Shown here piece by piece: positions 37,644-46,863 of a stretch of DNA of 64,000 bases. The first letter of the stretch is position 1; each line of letters starts with the position of its first letter. The stretch spans positions 124,001 to 188,000 of the forward strand of contig NZ_AQGU01000022.1 of the NCBI RefSeq assembly GCF_014905615.1. The letters are read 5' to 3'. This stretch comes from Pseudoalteromonas aliena SW19. GTDB lineage: Bacteria > Pseudomonadota > Gammaproteobacteria > Enterobacterales > Alteromonadaceae. The notes under the pieces are model-generated. The model worked only from the letters and a program-made list of their open reading frames with translations, searched no databases and was not told where the DNA came from. Made by a program: the position numbers and the translations under genes.

Positions 37644-37847
37644 CTAGCTCAGCATCAGTGCCAAATACTGTTCAAACTGCTGCTTTAAAAACATTTGTTC
37701 AGCAATCGGGCGACTGTGAATGGTGTTGTACACTTGTTCACGTGTTTTTTTATTACGCTTAATTTGGTATGCCCAGAATGATGCTTCATAATCGAGCTGA
37801 ATTTGATATTTTTCTTCACGCGGTAACAAACATAAATTAAAACTCAC
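37644..37847 (-). CDS. Hypothetical 67-residue protein, coupled to the GNAT gene
   Basis: A small basic protein with no known family, mainly helical, no signal or membrane span. The start is GTG at 37847, supported by GAGGAAATACT just upstream. It ends two bases before the GNAT start, so the two are probably an operon. It is divergent from the solute-binding-like gene that starts 115 bases away. Real but functionally unknown. Confidence 0.6.
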   Translation of the reverse strand: MSFNLCLLPREEKYQIQLDYEASFWAYQIKRNKKTREQVYNTIHSRPIAEQMFLKQQFEQYLALMLS

Positions 37848-37962
37848 AGTATTTCCTCACTAATTTTATAAAAATGCTGCTCAGACAAACTGGGCAAAAG
37901 GTAAGCAACTTGCTATTATCAGCCTCTCATTTTATTGATTTTTACTACAATTGGAAGTGATA

Positions 37963-38685
37963 GTGCATCAACGCCTTAGCACCTTGTTATTATTAGGTTA
38001 TTTATTGTTCAGTGCACCATGTTTTGCTCATCAATACAACCTCACTTTTAACCGCCCAGAAAGCACTCCACAAGCAAATTATGTTCTTGAGTTATTAACG
38101 CTAGCCTACACCGACATTGGCCATAAAATTCATGTTATCGACTTTAACCGCCAAAATGCACTTTTAGCGGCTAATAATGGTGTCCTTGATGGGCAGTTAG
38201 GCCGTGATATTAGTGTCGAAAACAATTTTAATAACTTAATTAGAGTTGACTACGAACTACTGCAATTTAATTTAGTATTATATAAAGCTTGTCAGCCTAA
38301 TACGTTAGAGCAACTAAAAAACGTAGCTATTTTAGCAGGCTACCCAGTACAAAAACGCTATTTAGCAAGTACAAGCTTTATGGGGAATATTATTGAAGTA
38401 AAAAATATGAATACACAGCTGAACTTGCTGGCTCAAAAAAAGGTAGAAGGTGCTTTGTTACTTGATTTTTTCATGGATAATAAATCAATACCTTCGCCCA
38501 CCGGTTGTTTCGAAAAAGAAGTACTAATGATCTACCCAATTTATCACTACTTACATAAAAAAAATAAAAATTTAGTTAAAAAATTACAACATGCATTAAC
38601 TAAATTAAATAGTAATGGGACTGTCTATGCTTTGCGGGCAAAATATAATTTAAAATTTAAAAATCGAAACCACGCTGCTCTGTAG
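37963..38685 (+). CDS. Periplasmic solute-binding-like protein
   Basis: A 240-residue exported protein: signal peptide MHQRLSTLLLLGYLLFSAP ending CFA before HQYNL. The mature part resembles a short extracellular solute-binding protein family 3 domain (FNRPESTPQANYVLELLTLAY, LDGQLGRDISVENNFNN, YPIYHYLHKKNKNLVKKL). No transporter genes are nearby, so it may sense or act alone, as for many such Alteromonadales genes. GTG at 37963 is preferred to the TTG at 37951 because GGAAG sits six bases before it. Its 3' end overlaps the convergent DUF1289 gene by 29 bases. Confidence 0.7.
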   Translation: MHQRLSTLLLLGYLLFSAPCFAHQYNLTFNRPESTPQANYVLELLTLAYTDIGHKIHVIDFNRQNALLAANNGVLDGQLGRDISVENNFNNLIRVDYELLQFNLVLYKACQPNTLEQLKNVAILAGYPVQKRYLASTSFMGNIIEVKNMNTQLNLLAQKKVEGALLLDFFMDNKSIPSPTGCFEKEVLMIYPIYHYLHKKNKNLVKKLQHALTKLNSNGTVYALRAKYNLKFKNRNHAAL

Positions 38686-38902
38686 TGTTATTAAATACTG
38701 TATTTTGCTGCTGTTTTTGCAAGTAACGCTTATAGCGCTGCTGGCATAAACTGAGCACTTTTTTCTTTTCGCTGTTGGTCAGGGAATTCCAAGTAAAACG
38801 CTCATCACGACTTCGGTAACAGCCCTTGCAATACCCTCTATTATTCACTAAGCAAATACTCTTGCAAGGGCTTGGAATATCAAATATTTCAATTTGTTGC
38901 AT
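38657..38902 (-). CDS. DUF1289 family small zinc-binding-like protein
   Basis: An 81-residue protein with the DUF1289 cysteine pattern PSPCKSICLVNNRGYCKGC then FTWNSLTNSEKKKVL. The four cysteines suggest metal binding, but the role is unknown. It lies convergent to, and overlaps, the solute-binding-like gene. A terminator for the upstream acyltransferase gene (38962-38988) lies just before its start on this strand. Confidence 0.85.
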   Translation of the reverse strand: MQQIEIFDIPSPCKSICLVNNRGYCKGCYRSRDERFTWNSLTNSEKKKVLSLCQQRYKRYLQKQQQNTVFNNTTEQRGFDF

Positions 38903-38959
38903 AAAGTGAACACCAATTAAAAGAATCAGACTTTTAGTATAGCGTTTTTTTTAAGCAAA

Positions 38960-38988
38960 AAAAAAGCAGCAATTAAGTTGCTGCTTTT
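38960..38988 (-). terminator. Rho-independent terminator after the acyltransferase gene
   Basis: Stem AAAAGCAGCAA/TTGCTGCTTTT with a five-base loop; on the minus strand it is followed by a run of T residues. It lies 15 bases after the stop of the gene 39004-40137. Confidence 0.85.
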
Positions 38989-39003
38989 ATAATAACTAAC
39001 CAA

Positions 39004-40137
39004 TTAATGTTCGCAGTTATTTGTATTAATTTCAGTTTTACGATGAAATGGCTTGGCGTACATAGCCAATACCAATGGCTTTAGTTCATCGGGTACACTC
39101 GCCATACGCTGTTCAAACGTAATGGTATCGGGTGAGTTAATCACTTCTTTTTTGCAGCCACCAGCAATGTAGTTCCCTGGGTGCAAGTAAAAAGAATCGA
39201 CAATTTGTTTATCAATCGTTTTTGCAAGTTCCTCAGCACTATCACAGTGCGATTCAATCGGCTCTCCAAATGCTAAATGTACATGTCCTTTTGCAGCACT
39301 AAACCCCTCAACAATACTGGCGATATCTTCACCCGCTGATTTAGTGTATTCACCGTGGTGTTGCTTATGATAAAGCTCTTTAGCTTTAGCAATAGCGCAC
39401 GGCTCATATTGATAAGATATAGAAACAGGCACTATTTTTAACTCTTTAATATAATCGCCAAATTGTTTCTTTTGCTTTCTACCATTTAGCTGTAGCATTT
39501 TTAGAAGCGCTGGATCTGTTTGATCAAAACCATCTTTTGCGCGCCCTTCTTTTTGTGCAATCCAGATAGAGTTACCACTTATTAGTGAATCATAAATGTA
39601 GGATGAAAGCTGAGTCAGCGCTCTTAACATCTCTTTTGGTGCTTTGGTCGAACGTTTCACAATAAAGCTTTTATTTAAGCGCATAAGCTCAGTGATATAA
39701 GGTCTTTGCAATAAATTATCGCCAATAGCAATACGCACTGTTTTCATTTTATACTGGAACAATCCCCAGTTCACTAATGCAGGATCGAGTACAATATCGC
39801 GGTGGTTAGAAATAAATAGATAAGCTTGGTTTGGATCTAATTTATCGAGCCCTGAAAAAGTAACTTTTGATGTAGTGCGCTTTACTAATTTATTAAGGTA
39901 TTGCGCAACTTCATTTTGTACATCCTCAACGGTGCTTACACTTCCCCATTTTTTGCGCAACTGACTTCTTACTAACGGGCGTGTAATAAAGGGCACCGCC
40001 GATAAAAAACGCGGTAAATTGTACTTTGCAATCACATCAATAAATGCATTATCGTTGATTAAACGCGATAGCGAAGCCGTAACTTCATCATCGTTATAGG
40101 GTCTTATATCAGCGTACTTATCTTCTAATTCACTCAT
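39004..40137 (-). CDS. 1-acyl-glycerol-3-phosphate acyltransferase-like protein (PlsC family)
   Basis: A 377-residue membrane-associated acyltransferase. The catalytic HX4D is in SNHRDIVLDPALVNWG, and a second PlsC block is IAQKEGRAKDGFD. Such enzymes transfer acyl chains to lysophosphatidate or related lipids, but this larger type is of uncertain substrate. ATG at 40137 (MSELEDKYADIRPY) is preferred; the frame is open upstream to a GTG at 40167. It ends at a strong terminator. The start faces a 398-base gap with no other gene (see 40138-40535). Confidence 0.85.
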   Translation of the reverse strand: MSELEDKYADIRPYNDDEVTASLSRLINDNAFIDVIAKYNLPRFLSAVPFITRPLVRSQLRKKWGSVSTVEDVQNEVAQYLNKLVKRTTSKVTFSGLDKLDPNQAYLFISNHRDIVLDPALVNWGLFQYKMKTVRIAIGDNLLQRPYITELMRLNKSFIVKRSTKAPKEMLRALTQLSSYIYDSLISGNSIWIAQKEGRAKDGFDQTDPALLKMLQLNGRKQKKQFGDYIKELKIVPVSISYQYEPCAIAKAKELYHKQHHGEYTKSAGEDIASIVEGFSAAKGHVHLAFGEPIESHCDSAEELAKTIDKQIVDSFYLHPGNYIAGGCKKEVINSPDTITFEQRMASVPDELKPLVLAMYAKPFHRKTEINTNNCEH

Positions 40138-40535
40138 TACTACATCTATAATGTTAAAAAACAGCACACCAAAGCGTACCGTTTATGTCTATATTCGATT
40201 ATAACTCAGCCAATCTAAAATGCGAAATAACCAAAAAATGATTTTTATTCTTAGCAACTCGCTAATAAATCTAGTTAAAGTCGAGTTTCATTACCTTCTA
40301 TGACCATAGGCTTGCTTATAAGTGCAAAAAAACTGATCAGTCTAGCAAAATACCATGTTCTCAACCTACTAGTGGGCAGACCACTACTACAAAACTCTCT
40401 CGTCATTTGGTAGTAATACCATTAACAAAGCCTTTCTTTCGTAGTACCTTAAGCCATATTTTAGATTTTTGATGGATCGTAAGCCTCTTTTTTACGATTT
40501 TAACTCTTTCAGATCCACTTATTTTAGGGCTCATA
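40138..40535. other. Intergenic region between acyltransferase and hydroxyacid dehydrogenase genes
   Basis: This stretch separates two divergent genes. I see no convincing coding frame. It has a short inverted repeat ATCGTAA/TTACGAT (40473-40497), a small TAGTGG/CCACTA hairpin near 40370-40386, and AGGG seven bases before the ATG at 40536. Promoters for both genes should lie here but I could not pick one out. Confidence 0.5.
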
Positions 40536-41480
40536 ATGAACATTACTATTCTTGATAACGCAACGTTAGCTAAAACGTCTCTTACTTGTATTGAACAACT
40601 TGGTAAATTAACGACTTATGAGCTTACCAGCCCAGAGCAAGTTATTGAACATTGCCAAGACGCTGATGTATTAATAACTAATAAAGTAGTTTTAAATCGG
40701 AAAACGATTAGCCAATTAAAAAAATTAAAACTTATTTGTGTGAGTGCTACAGGGACTAATAATGTTGATTTAGAGGCCGCTAAAGAGTTTAGTATTGCTG
40801 TTACTAACGTAGCAGGCTATTCCACACCTTCAGTTGTTCAGCATACATTTTCTTTAATTACTAACTTACTGGGTAATACACACCGCTACCAGGCAGATTG
40901 TCAGCAAGGCGCGTGGCAAAAAAGTGACATGTTTTGCATACTCGATTACAGCTTTAACGACTTACAAGGCAAAACATTTGCCATTATAGGCGGTGGTACG
41001 TTAGGTCAAGGCGTAGCTAAAGTGGCTGAGGCATTTGGTGCTAATGTTATTATTGCCGAGCGTAAAGGCGCTGCATGTCGCGATGGTCGAACCCCTTTTG
41101 AAGAGGCCATTCAAATAGCCGATATAATCAGCGTACACTGCCCGCTAACAGATGAAACTCGTGATTTAATTGCACTTAATGAGCTTAAAATGATGAAACC
41201 AAGCTGTATTATAATTAATACAGCGCGCGGCGGTATAATCAATGAAGTCGACTTAGCTACAGCGCTTGAGCAAAACATAATTGCTGGAGCCGGTGTTGAT
41301 GTACTAACTAAAGAACCTGCTGAGCTTTCAAACCCGCTTGCTAATTATAAAGGTAATAACCTTTTACTTACTCCACATATAGCATGGGCAAGCACTGAAT
41401 CTATTGTGCGTTTAATTAATGAAGTAAGTTTAAATATTGCTGCATTTACCAAAGGCGAATCACGCAACCGCTTGGTGTAA
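40536..41480 (+). CDS. D-2-hydroxyacid dehydrogenase (glycerate/hydroxypyruvate reductase type)
   Basis: A 314-residue NAD(P)-dependent D-isomer-specific 2-hydroxyacid dehydrogenase. The dinucleotide-binding motif is AIIGGGTLGQGVAKVAE; the catalytic Arg is in NTARGGIINEVDL, Glu in KEPAELSNPL, and His in TPHIAWAS. The length equals that of bacterial hydroxypyruvate reductase (about 314). It may reduce hydroxypyruvate or glyoxylate, but this cannot be decided from sequence. AGGG precedes the ATG. It stands alone in a divergent position. Confidence 0.9.
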   Translation: MNITILDNATLAKTSLTCIEQLGKLTTYELTSPEQVIEHCQDADVLITNKVVLNRKTISQLKKLKLICVSATGTNNVDLEAAKEFSIAVTNVAGYSTPSVVQHTFSLITNLLGNTHRYQADCQQGAWQKSDMFCILDYSFNDLQGKTFAIIGGGTLGQGVAKVAEAFGANVIIAERKGAACRDGRTPFEEAIQIADIISVHCPLTDETRDLIALNELKMMKPSCIIINTARGGIINEVDLATALEQNIIAGAGVDVLTKEPAELSNPLANYKGNNLLLTPHIAWASTESIVRLINEVSLNIAAFTKGESRNRLV

Positions 41481-41665
41481 TGATTTTATTGTAGTAATCA
41501 AATAAACTAAAAAATGGCTGTTTTTACTAATTCATTTAATATTTTATTAAATAAAAACAGTCTAACCCACTTAACAAACTGATTAATAACAAGTTGTAAA
41601 TATGGTCTACTCTTTGCTTTAACATAGCTAATAACCAATTAAAAATCTTATTAAGGTAAATAAAA

Positions 41666-42046
41666 ATGAAAAAATCACTTTTAGCAGCCGCTTTAATCGC
41701 TCCATTTTTAACAGGCTGTGTTATTGCCGTATCAGATGGTGAAGCTGAGACTCATTGGGCTGGTAAGAATTCATCTAGCTGGCAAGTACAACATAAAAAT
41801 AATCGTGAAGCTATATCAGAGCTAAAAATGGATAGCAGTTATCACTCTGTTTTAGCGCAATTAAAAACGCCTAATTTCACAGAGCTATTAAAAAAAGATG
41901 ACGATGTATACCAAGTACTTTTTTATGTAACTCATAGCAAGCATTCAGATTCTAAAACAACGAAAGATGAATGTACGCCACTTGTATTTAAAAATGATAA
42001 GTTAGTGGGCATTGGTGAAACCGCTTTAGGTATGATCACGCAGTAA
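41666..42046 (+). CDS. DUF3192 family lipoprotein
   Basis: A 126-residue lipoprotein: MKKSLLAAALIAPFLTGC, with a lipobox cysteine at residue 18. The rest matches the DUF3192 family: NREAISELKMDSSYHSVLAQ, YQVLFYVTHSKHSDSKTTKD, ECTPLVFKNDKLVGIGE. The fold is probably related to the small BamE-like lipoprotein fold, and function is unknown. A hairpin terminator follows at 42069. Confidence 0.85.
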   Translation: MKKSLLAAALIAPFLTGCVIAVSDGEAETHWAGKNSSSWQVQHKNNREAISELKMDSSYHSVLAQLKTPNFTELLKKDDDVYQVLFYVTHSKHSDSKTTKDECTPLVFKNDKLVGIGETALGMITQ

Positions 42047-42068
42047 CCAATAAAAAGCGTTTGATACG

Positions 42069-42103
42069 AAAAACGTCAATATATAAATATTGGCGTTTTT
42101 TGT
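42069..42103. terminator. Bidirectional terminator between DUF3192 gene and REC-GGDEF gene
   Basis: Stem AAACGTCAATAT pairs with ATATTGGCGTTT (one G-T) across a four-base loop, with A-run before and T-run after. It lies 23 bases after the DUF3192 stop and 12 bases before the convergent gene's stop. Confidence 0.8.
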
Positions 42104-42114
42104 ATATTAAGTTT

Positions 42115-43014
42115 TTAGCGTGCGACTATCCTATCTCGCCCTGCATCCTTAGCAGCATACAGCCCTATGTCAGCTTCTTCTAAAAGAGTCTGCTCTGCGC
42201 CTATTTTGCCACTTTCAGTCGTTGCTATACCAATACTAATAGTGATGTGGTTAGCGTTGATTGAGCCTGTATGCTCTATGTTTAAACTATTAACTGCTTT
42301 TCGTAATTTACTTGCAAATGCGACGGCCTCCAACTTACCTATTTCGGGTAATACAGCAGCAAATTCTTCCCCGCCATAGCGAGCTATAAAATCGTTTCCG
42401 CGCTCACACTGACCAACCAACGCATGGGCTACTTTTTTTAAACAATCATCACCAGCACGATGTCCGTAATAATCGTTGTAGCGCTTAAAGTGATCTATAT
42501 CCATAAGTATAACGGAAAGAGGTAAGCCACTGCGTTTGCTTTTTTGCCACTCACGGGAGAGGTTTTCGTCAAGATAACGTCTATTCGGTATTTCTGTTAA
42601 GCCATCTATTGAAGCTAGCATTTCTAGCAAGTCATTTTTTTGCTTTATTAATAACTGATTACGTACCCTTACGCGAACTATAGAGACGCTAAATGGCTTA
42701 GTTATATAATCCATAGCACCAAGTTCTAAACCTTTAGATTCATCTTCATGGCTGTGATTAGCGGATATAAAAATAACTGGTATCGCGTGTGTGATTGGGT
42801 TTTCTTTTAGCTTAACTAATACTTCATAACCATTAAGCCCTGGCATCACTACATCAAGTATAATTAAGTCAACTTGCATTGTTTCTACAAAGATCAGCGC
42901 TTTTTCACCGCTTTCAACTAAAAATACGTCATGCTCAACATTCAATGTTTTCTCTAGTACTAACCGATTGATAGGATCGTCATCAACAATCAGTACTTTC
43001 GCTTTTTTTGACAT
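42115..43014 (-). CDS. Response regulator with GGDEF domain (PleD-type diguanylate cyclase)
   Basis: A 299-residue protein with an N-terminal receiver domain (residues 1-120; phosphoacceptor Asp in IILDVVMPGLNGYE, switch Lys in DYITKPFS) and a C-terminal GGDEF domain (about 135-299) with a functional GGEEF variant in RYGGEEFAAVLPE, preceded by the RGND inhibitory site. It probably makes c-di-GMP when phosphorylated. The gene follows the hybrid kinase gene by 9 bases, so the kinase is the likely partner. Confidence 0.93.
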   Translation of the reverse strand: MSKKAKVLIVDDDPINRLVLEKTLNVEHDVFLVESGEKALIFVETMQVDLIILDVVMPGLNGYEVLVKLKENPITHAIPVIFISANHSHEDESKGLELGAMDYITKPFSVSIVRVRVRNQLLIKQKNDLLEMLASIDGLTEIPNRRYLDENLSREWQKSKRSGLPLSVILMDIDHFKRYNDYYGHRAGDDCLKKVAHALVGQCERGNDFIARYGGEEFAAVLPEIGKLEAVAFASKLRKAVNSLNIEHTGSINANHITISIGIATTESGKIGAEQTLLEEADIGLYAAKDAGRDRIVAR

Positions 43015-43023
43015 CCTTAGCTC

Positions 43024-46000
43024 CTAAACCTTTATAAAAACAATAACCTGTTTTAACTGCATAATAAGTGCTTGCATGATAATTTCGCTAGGTTCGTTAA
43101 TCTTATTAGCTGTTTTAAGGTGCTGCTCACATTGCTGCGCACAATATGATAGTCTTTTAAAACCTAAATTACCTGCGACTCCTTTGATACTATGCACTAA
43201 GCGTACCAAATCAACTTCATTGGTACTCTCCTTTATTTGTACTAACTGGGTTTCACACAGTTCAGCAAATTTATCCATCATAGTATTTAGTAACGTTTCG
43301 TCTAAATTAAACTGCGCTAAAGCAAATGATCTATCAAAAAAACAAGGTTTCGAGAGCGATAACTCAGCTATTGCCTCAATCAATACGTTAGCCACAACGG
43401 GTTTCACTAAATGCTTGTTCATACCACAGCCTAAGGAACGCTCAATATCTGCCGGCTCGCAATGCGCTGTTAATGCAAAAATAGGGAGTTGTTCTGCGTC
43501 AAACTGTTGGCGGATTAATATTGTTGCTTGGCAGCCATCTATATGTGGCATTTGGACATCCATTAAAATTAAATCAGGTCTCAACCCTGATAATAATTCC
43601 ATCCCCTCTTCGGCACTTAAAGCAACAACAACATTAGCTCCAGCTTGGCACAGCACACTATTGATAATGTCTAAATTTAATTGATTATCGTCAATTGCTA
43701 ATATTAAGAGACCTGCTATATCCTGATTATCTTTTCCCATATCTAAAATAACTTCACCACTTTTAAACCTAGGTTCAAGATGCGAGCTTAAATTAAACAA
43801 TCGCTGACCAAGCGCAGAAGCCTTAATATAGTGGATATCTAGAGGCTCAATCGTCGATAAATTTATTGTTTGCTGATGATTTATCAAAATAATGGAAGTG
43901 GCGTTTGACGTTAACGAATCCTTTATTGCTTTTACCTTTAGTAATATAGGAAGATCAGTTGCATCTATGATTAATTGTTTAGTCTCTGCAAGCTTTAGTG
44001 GGGACTTTAAAGCTTCATTTAAATCAACGCGAGCTAATTGTGAAAAAGCCTCCGTGACACGATTTAACTCCCGACTTTGCTCTGAAACAATACTCAACGT
44101 ATCGCTTGGTAATGAGTAGTGTGTTGTATCGACATGTAGTGAAATACTAAAGTAAAATTCACTCCCATGTCCTTTATCACTTTTTAAAGCAATATCGCCG
44201 CCCATTAACGAAACCGCATGTTTAACAATAGCTAAACCCAAGCCAACGCCTTGATGCTTTCGTGTCGACGATTCGTCCCCTTGAGTAAAGGCATCGAATA
44301 GACGCCTTTGATCTATTTTATCTATACCGTTTCCAGTATCAATCACTCGAAAGCAAATCGCCTGCTCAGCACTTTCATCTTTGAGCAAATCCATTTTAAG
44401 CGTGATTGACCCTGCTTTAGTAAACTTAACCGCATTCGTTAATAGATTGCCTAGTATTTGTTGTAAACGAATACTATCGCATATTAAAACTGGGGCGATT
44501 AAAGGGTCTACATCAATCACAAACTCAACATCTTTGTTTTCACACAAAGGCGCTGTTAGGCTCTCACAAATATCAATGAGCTCAACAATGCTAAATGGCG
44601 TTAATTTCAGTTCAGCTTGTGCACTCTCTACACGAGCAAAATCAAGCATTCGGTTTAGCATTAGCAATAAGCTCTGCGCAGCATGCTTAGCTTGCCCCGT
44701 TTGTTTTAGCTGTTTTCGGGTAAGCCCTTGCTCTGTAAGCATATCAAGTAAACCTAATACTGCATTAAGAGGGGTACGTATTTCATGGCTTAAATTAGCG
44801 ATAAACCGGCTTTTAGCAAGAGTTGCACGCTCCGCGTCGTGTTTCGCTTTAGTAAGTGCACTTACATCCTGTAAGTGGATCACGTAATAAGATGGATCGC
44901 GTTTTTCGTCCCACACAAGCGATACACTCATTTGTAGCCAACTAGCGAGATTTCCTTGCGCTAAGGTTAAATGATACACTTTTTTCTTATCATCAAGTAG
45001 CTGGGCCAAGGTGGCCTCTACCTCTTGCCATTGGTTATTATCAAACAGTGCTTTAAGTGACTCTCCAACTAAAACGGGCTGTCCAACAAATAGTTTTCGA
45101 GCGGCTTTATTAACCTGTAAAATAGTGTATTCAAGCGATAACAATACAACACTATTTGCAGCAAATTCAATTGCACTTCTAAATTTAGATTCTGACGCTT
45201 TTAAAGCATATAACGTTTGCTGTTGCTCGGTTATATCGCGTCCTATTCCCATTGTTCCCAACAGTTGCTGATGCTCATTATAAAAAGGAGCTATAGTTAA
45301 TTGATAAGATTTGTCTTCTGTATCTATACGCTGTTGAATATCGTTGCGATTTTGTAACACCTGCTTCTCAAGAATACTAATTTGCTCGTCATCATCACTT
45401 ATTTCTTCCATGCACTTACCTACCAACGCAGTTTGCTCTTTACCTATGTAAGCTTCAAATGCTTTATTACATCCTAAAAAGGAGCCATCGATATTTTTGA
45501 AATAAATAAGATCTGGCACACTATTGAGCATGGTATTTAGCAAAGCTAAGTGACGCTCTTTTGCTTCGTAACTGCGTTTTAATTTTTCGGATTGTAGCTG
45601 TACCTGTTCATCTAATTTTTTATTTGCATTTTGTAACGATTCTACTAATTGTTCATTTTTAATAAACACACGCTTTACTTTAGAAAACCAAGGTTGCCAG
45701 TTCAGTGGCACTTTGTAATTAAGCTGTTCACTTTGCTGTTCATCATTTTGCTCTAAATAATGCATTAAGCGGGTCATCGGCTTCACAAAAATACGCTGAC
45801 TTAACCAAAAAAACACGCCAAACATCAAACTTAAAAATAGCGTCAAAAATATAAACTCTAATAAGATTTCGTATTGAATCGGGGTTACTAATTGTGATTT
45901 AGATTCATAAAACGCAGCGTGGATGGGTAAATTCCCCATCGCTTGCATAAAGTAGTTTTTATCGCTTGTTAACACCGTTGATTTTTGATGGAGTTCTGCC

Positions 46001-46797
46001 AACTTAGGCCAATAAGGTTTTAACCTTGTTGCTTGTGCTATTTCATTTTTTGAACTGGCGATAATTTGATGTGATTGGTTCATAAAAACATACTCTCCAC
46101 TGCTCGCTGGAGAGATCTTTTTTAACCAAGCAGAAATTGCCTGTATATCATAAATTAAAATAATGTAATCGTGCGAGTCAATTTCTCGCTGTCGACCTAT
46201 TGCAAAATACGCTTTGTCATTTACTTTAATTATAGGGCTTGAAGAAAGCTTATTTGGCGAAAATTCGGGTTTAAATTTACCGTTTAATATTTCCGTCAAA
46301 AATAAACTTTGATCTTTATTACGCCTAGCCACATATGCAAATCCATCATCATCAACATAGGCAACCGCCGATAAAGACGGCATCAATGCAAGCGTTGTAT
46401 TAAACGATGGTCCCAAAGCGATAACTTGCTGCCACTGAGAAATAGCACGTGTAGATAACGCAAATTCTCCTTTACCAACAACCTCCGAGCCTTGATCAGC
46501 AAAATGATGATAGTAATAACCTTTGTGTTGATTAACACCCTTAAGCAACACGTGGCTAAACTCTTGATGAGGAGGCTGTTTATACAAAGTAAACATGGCC
46601 GTTAATAAGTTACTCACGGCTTCCATATCATGATTGACCTGCGCTGAAACATTCCTAAAGTCAGCTTCGCGCTTTTCAACAGCACGCTCTAATTTAATAG
46701 TATATAAGTGCAAACAAAGTAAAAAGGCGACGATTAGGGGGACTAAAAGCGCAACAAATAAAGAACGATAATAATGTTTAAGAGGTAAAAAAATCAA
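43024..46797 (-). CDS. Hybrid sensor histidine kinase with PAS, receiver and HPT domains
   Basis: A 1257-residue membrane kinase. Two membrane helices (about 12-30 and 315-338) flank a large periplasmic sensor region. Then a HAMP-like linker, two PAS domains (about 415-535 and 540-655; the first includes VPDLIYFKNIDGSF), HisKA with the phospho-His in FIANLSHEIRTPLNA (about 669), HATPase (LGNLLTNAVKFTKAGS, DTGNGIDKIDQ, GVGLGLAIVKH), a receiver (Asp in LILMDVQMPHIDGCQ, about 1079) and a C-terminal HPT domain (His in LVHSIKGVAGNLG, about 1200). The chain gives a full His-Asp-His relay. It ends 9 bases before the REC-GGDEF gene, probably its output. The signal is unknown. Confidence 0.93.
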   Translation of the reverse strand: MIFLPLKHYYRSLFVALLVPLIVAFLLCLHLYTIKLERAVEKREADFRNVSAQVNHDMEAVSNLLTAMFTLYKQPPHQEFSHVLLKGVNQHKGYYYHHFADQGSEVVGKGEFALSTRAISQWQQVIALGPSFNTTLALMPSLSAVAYVDDDGFAYVARRNKDQSLFLTEILNGKFKPEFSPNKLSSSPIIKVNDKAYFAIGRQREIDSHDYIILIYDIQAISAWLKKISPASSGEYVFMNQSHQIIASSKNEIAQATRLKPYWPKLAELHQKSTVLTSDKNYFMQAMGNLPIHAAFYESKSQLVTPIQYEILLEFIFLTLFLSLMFGVFFWLSQRIFVKPMTRLMHYLEQNDEQQSEQLNYKVPLNWQPWFSKVKRVFIKNEQLVESLQNANKKLDEQVQLQSEKLKRSYEAKERHLALLNTMLNSVPDLIYFKNIDGSFLGCNKAFEAYIGKEQTALVGKCMEEISDDDEQISILEKQVLQNRNDIQQRIDTEDKSYQLTIAPFYNEHQQLLGTMGIGRDITEQQQTLYALKASESKFRSAIEFAANSVVLLSLEYTILQVNKAARKLFVGQPVLVGESLKALFDNNQWQEVEATLAQLLDDKKKVYHLTLAQGNLASWLQMSVSLVWDEKRDPSYYVIHLQDVSALTKAKHDAERATLAKSRFIANLSHEIRTPLNAVLGLLDMLTEQGLTRKQLKQTGQAKHAAQSLLLMLNRMLDFARVESAQAELKLTPFSIVELIDICESLTAPLCENKDVEFVIDVDPLIAPVLICDSIRLQQILGNLLTNAVKFTKAGSITLKMDLLKDESAEQAICFRVIDTGNGIDKIDQRRLFDAFTQGDESSTRKHQGVGLGLAIVKHAVSLMGGDIALKSDKGHGSEFYFSISLHVDTTHYSLPSDTLSIVSEQSRELNRVTEAFSQLARVDLNEALKSPLKLAETKQLIIDATDLPILLKVKAIKDSLTSNATSIILINHQQTINLSTIEPLDIHYIKASALGQRLFNLSSHLEPRFKSGEVILDMGKDNQDIAGLLILAIDDNQLNLDIINSVLCQAGANVVVALSAEEGMELLSGLRPDLILMDVQMPHIDGCQATILIRQQFDAEQLPIFALTAHCEPADIERSLGCGMNKHLVKPVVANVLIEAIAELSLSKPCFFDRSFALAQFNLDETLLNTMMDKFAELCETQLVQIKESTNEVDLVRLVHSIKGVAGNLGFKRLSYCAQQCEQHLKTANKINEPSEIIMQALIMQLKQVIVFIKV

Positions 46798-46863
46798 CGT
46801 ACTGCCTGCGTTATGGCCCGAAAATCAATCAATAGACTATCGAGCCAATTTGTTAAGCGCAAG

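Noticed and set aside
41518-41560. CTGTTTTTA/TAAAAACAG inverted repeat after the hydroxyacid dehydrogenase gene
   Set aside because: The 25-base loop and AT-only stem make a functional terminator doubtful.
43076-43684. A 202-codon plus-strand open frame inside the hybrid kinase gene
   Set aside because: It lies wholly opposite a gene with clear REC and HPT motifs, and its translation is low-complexity with no family features.
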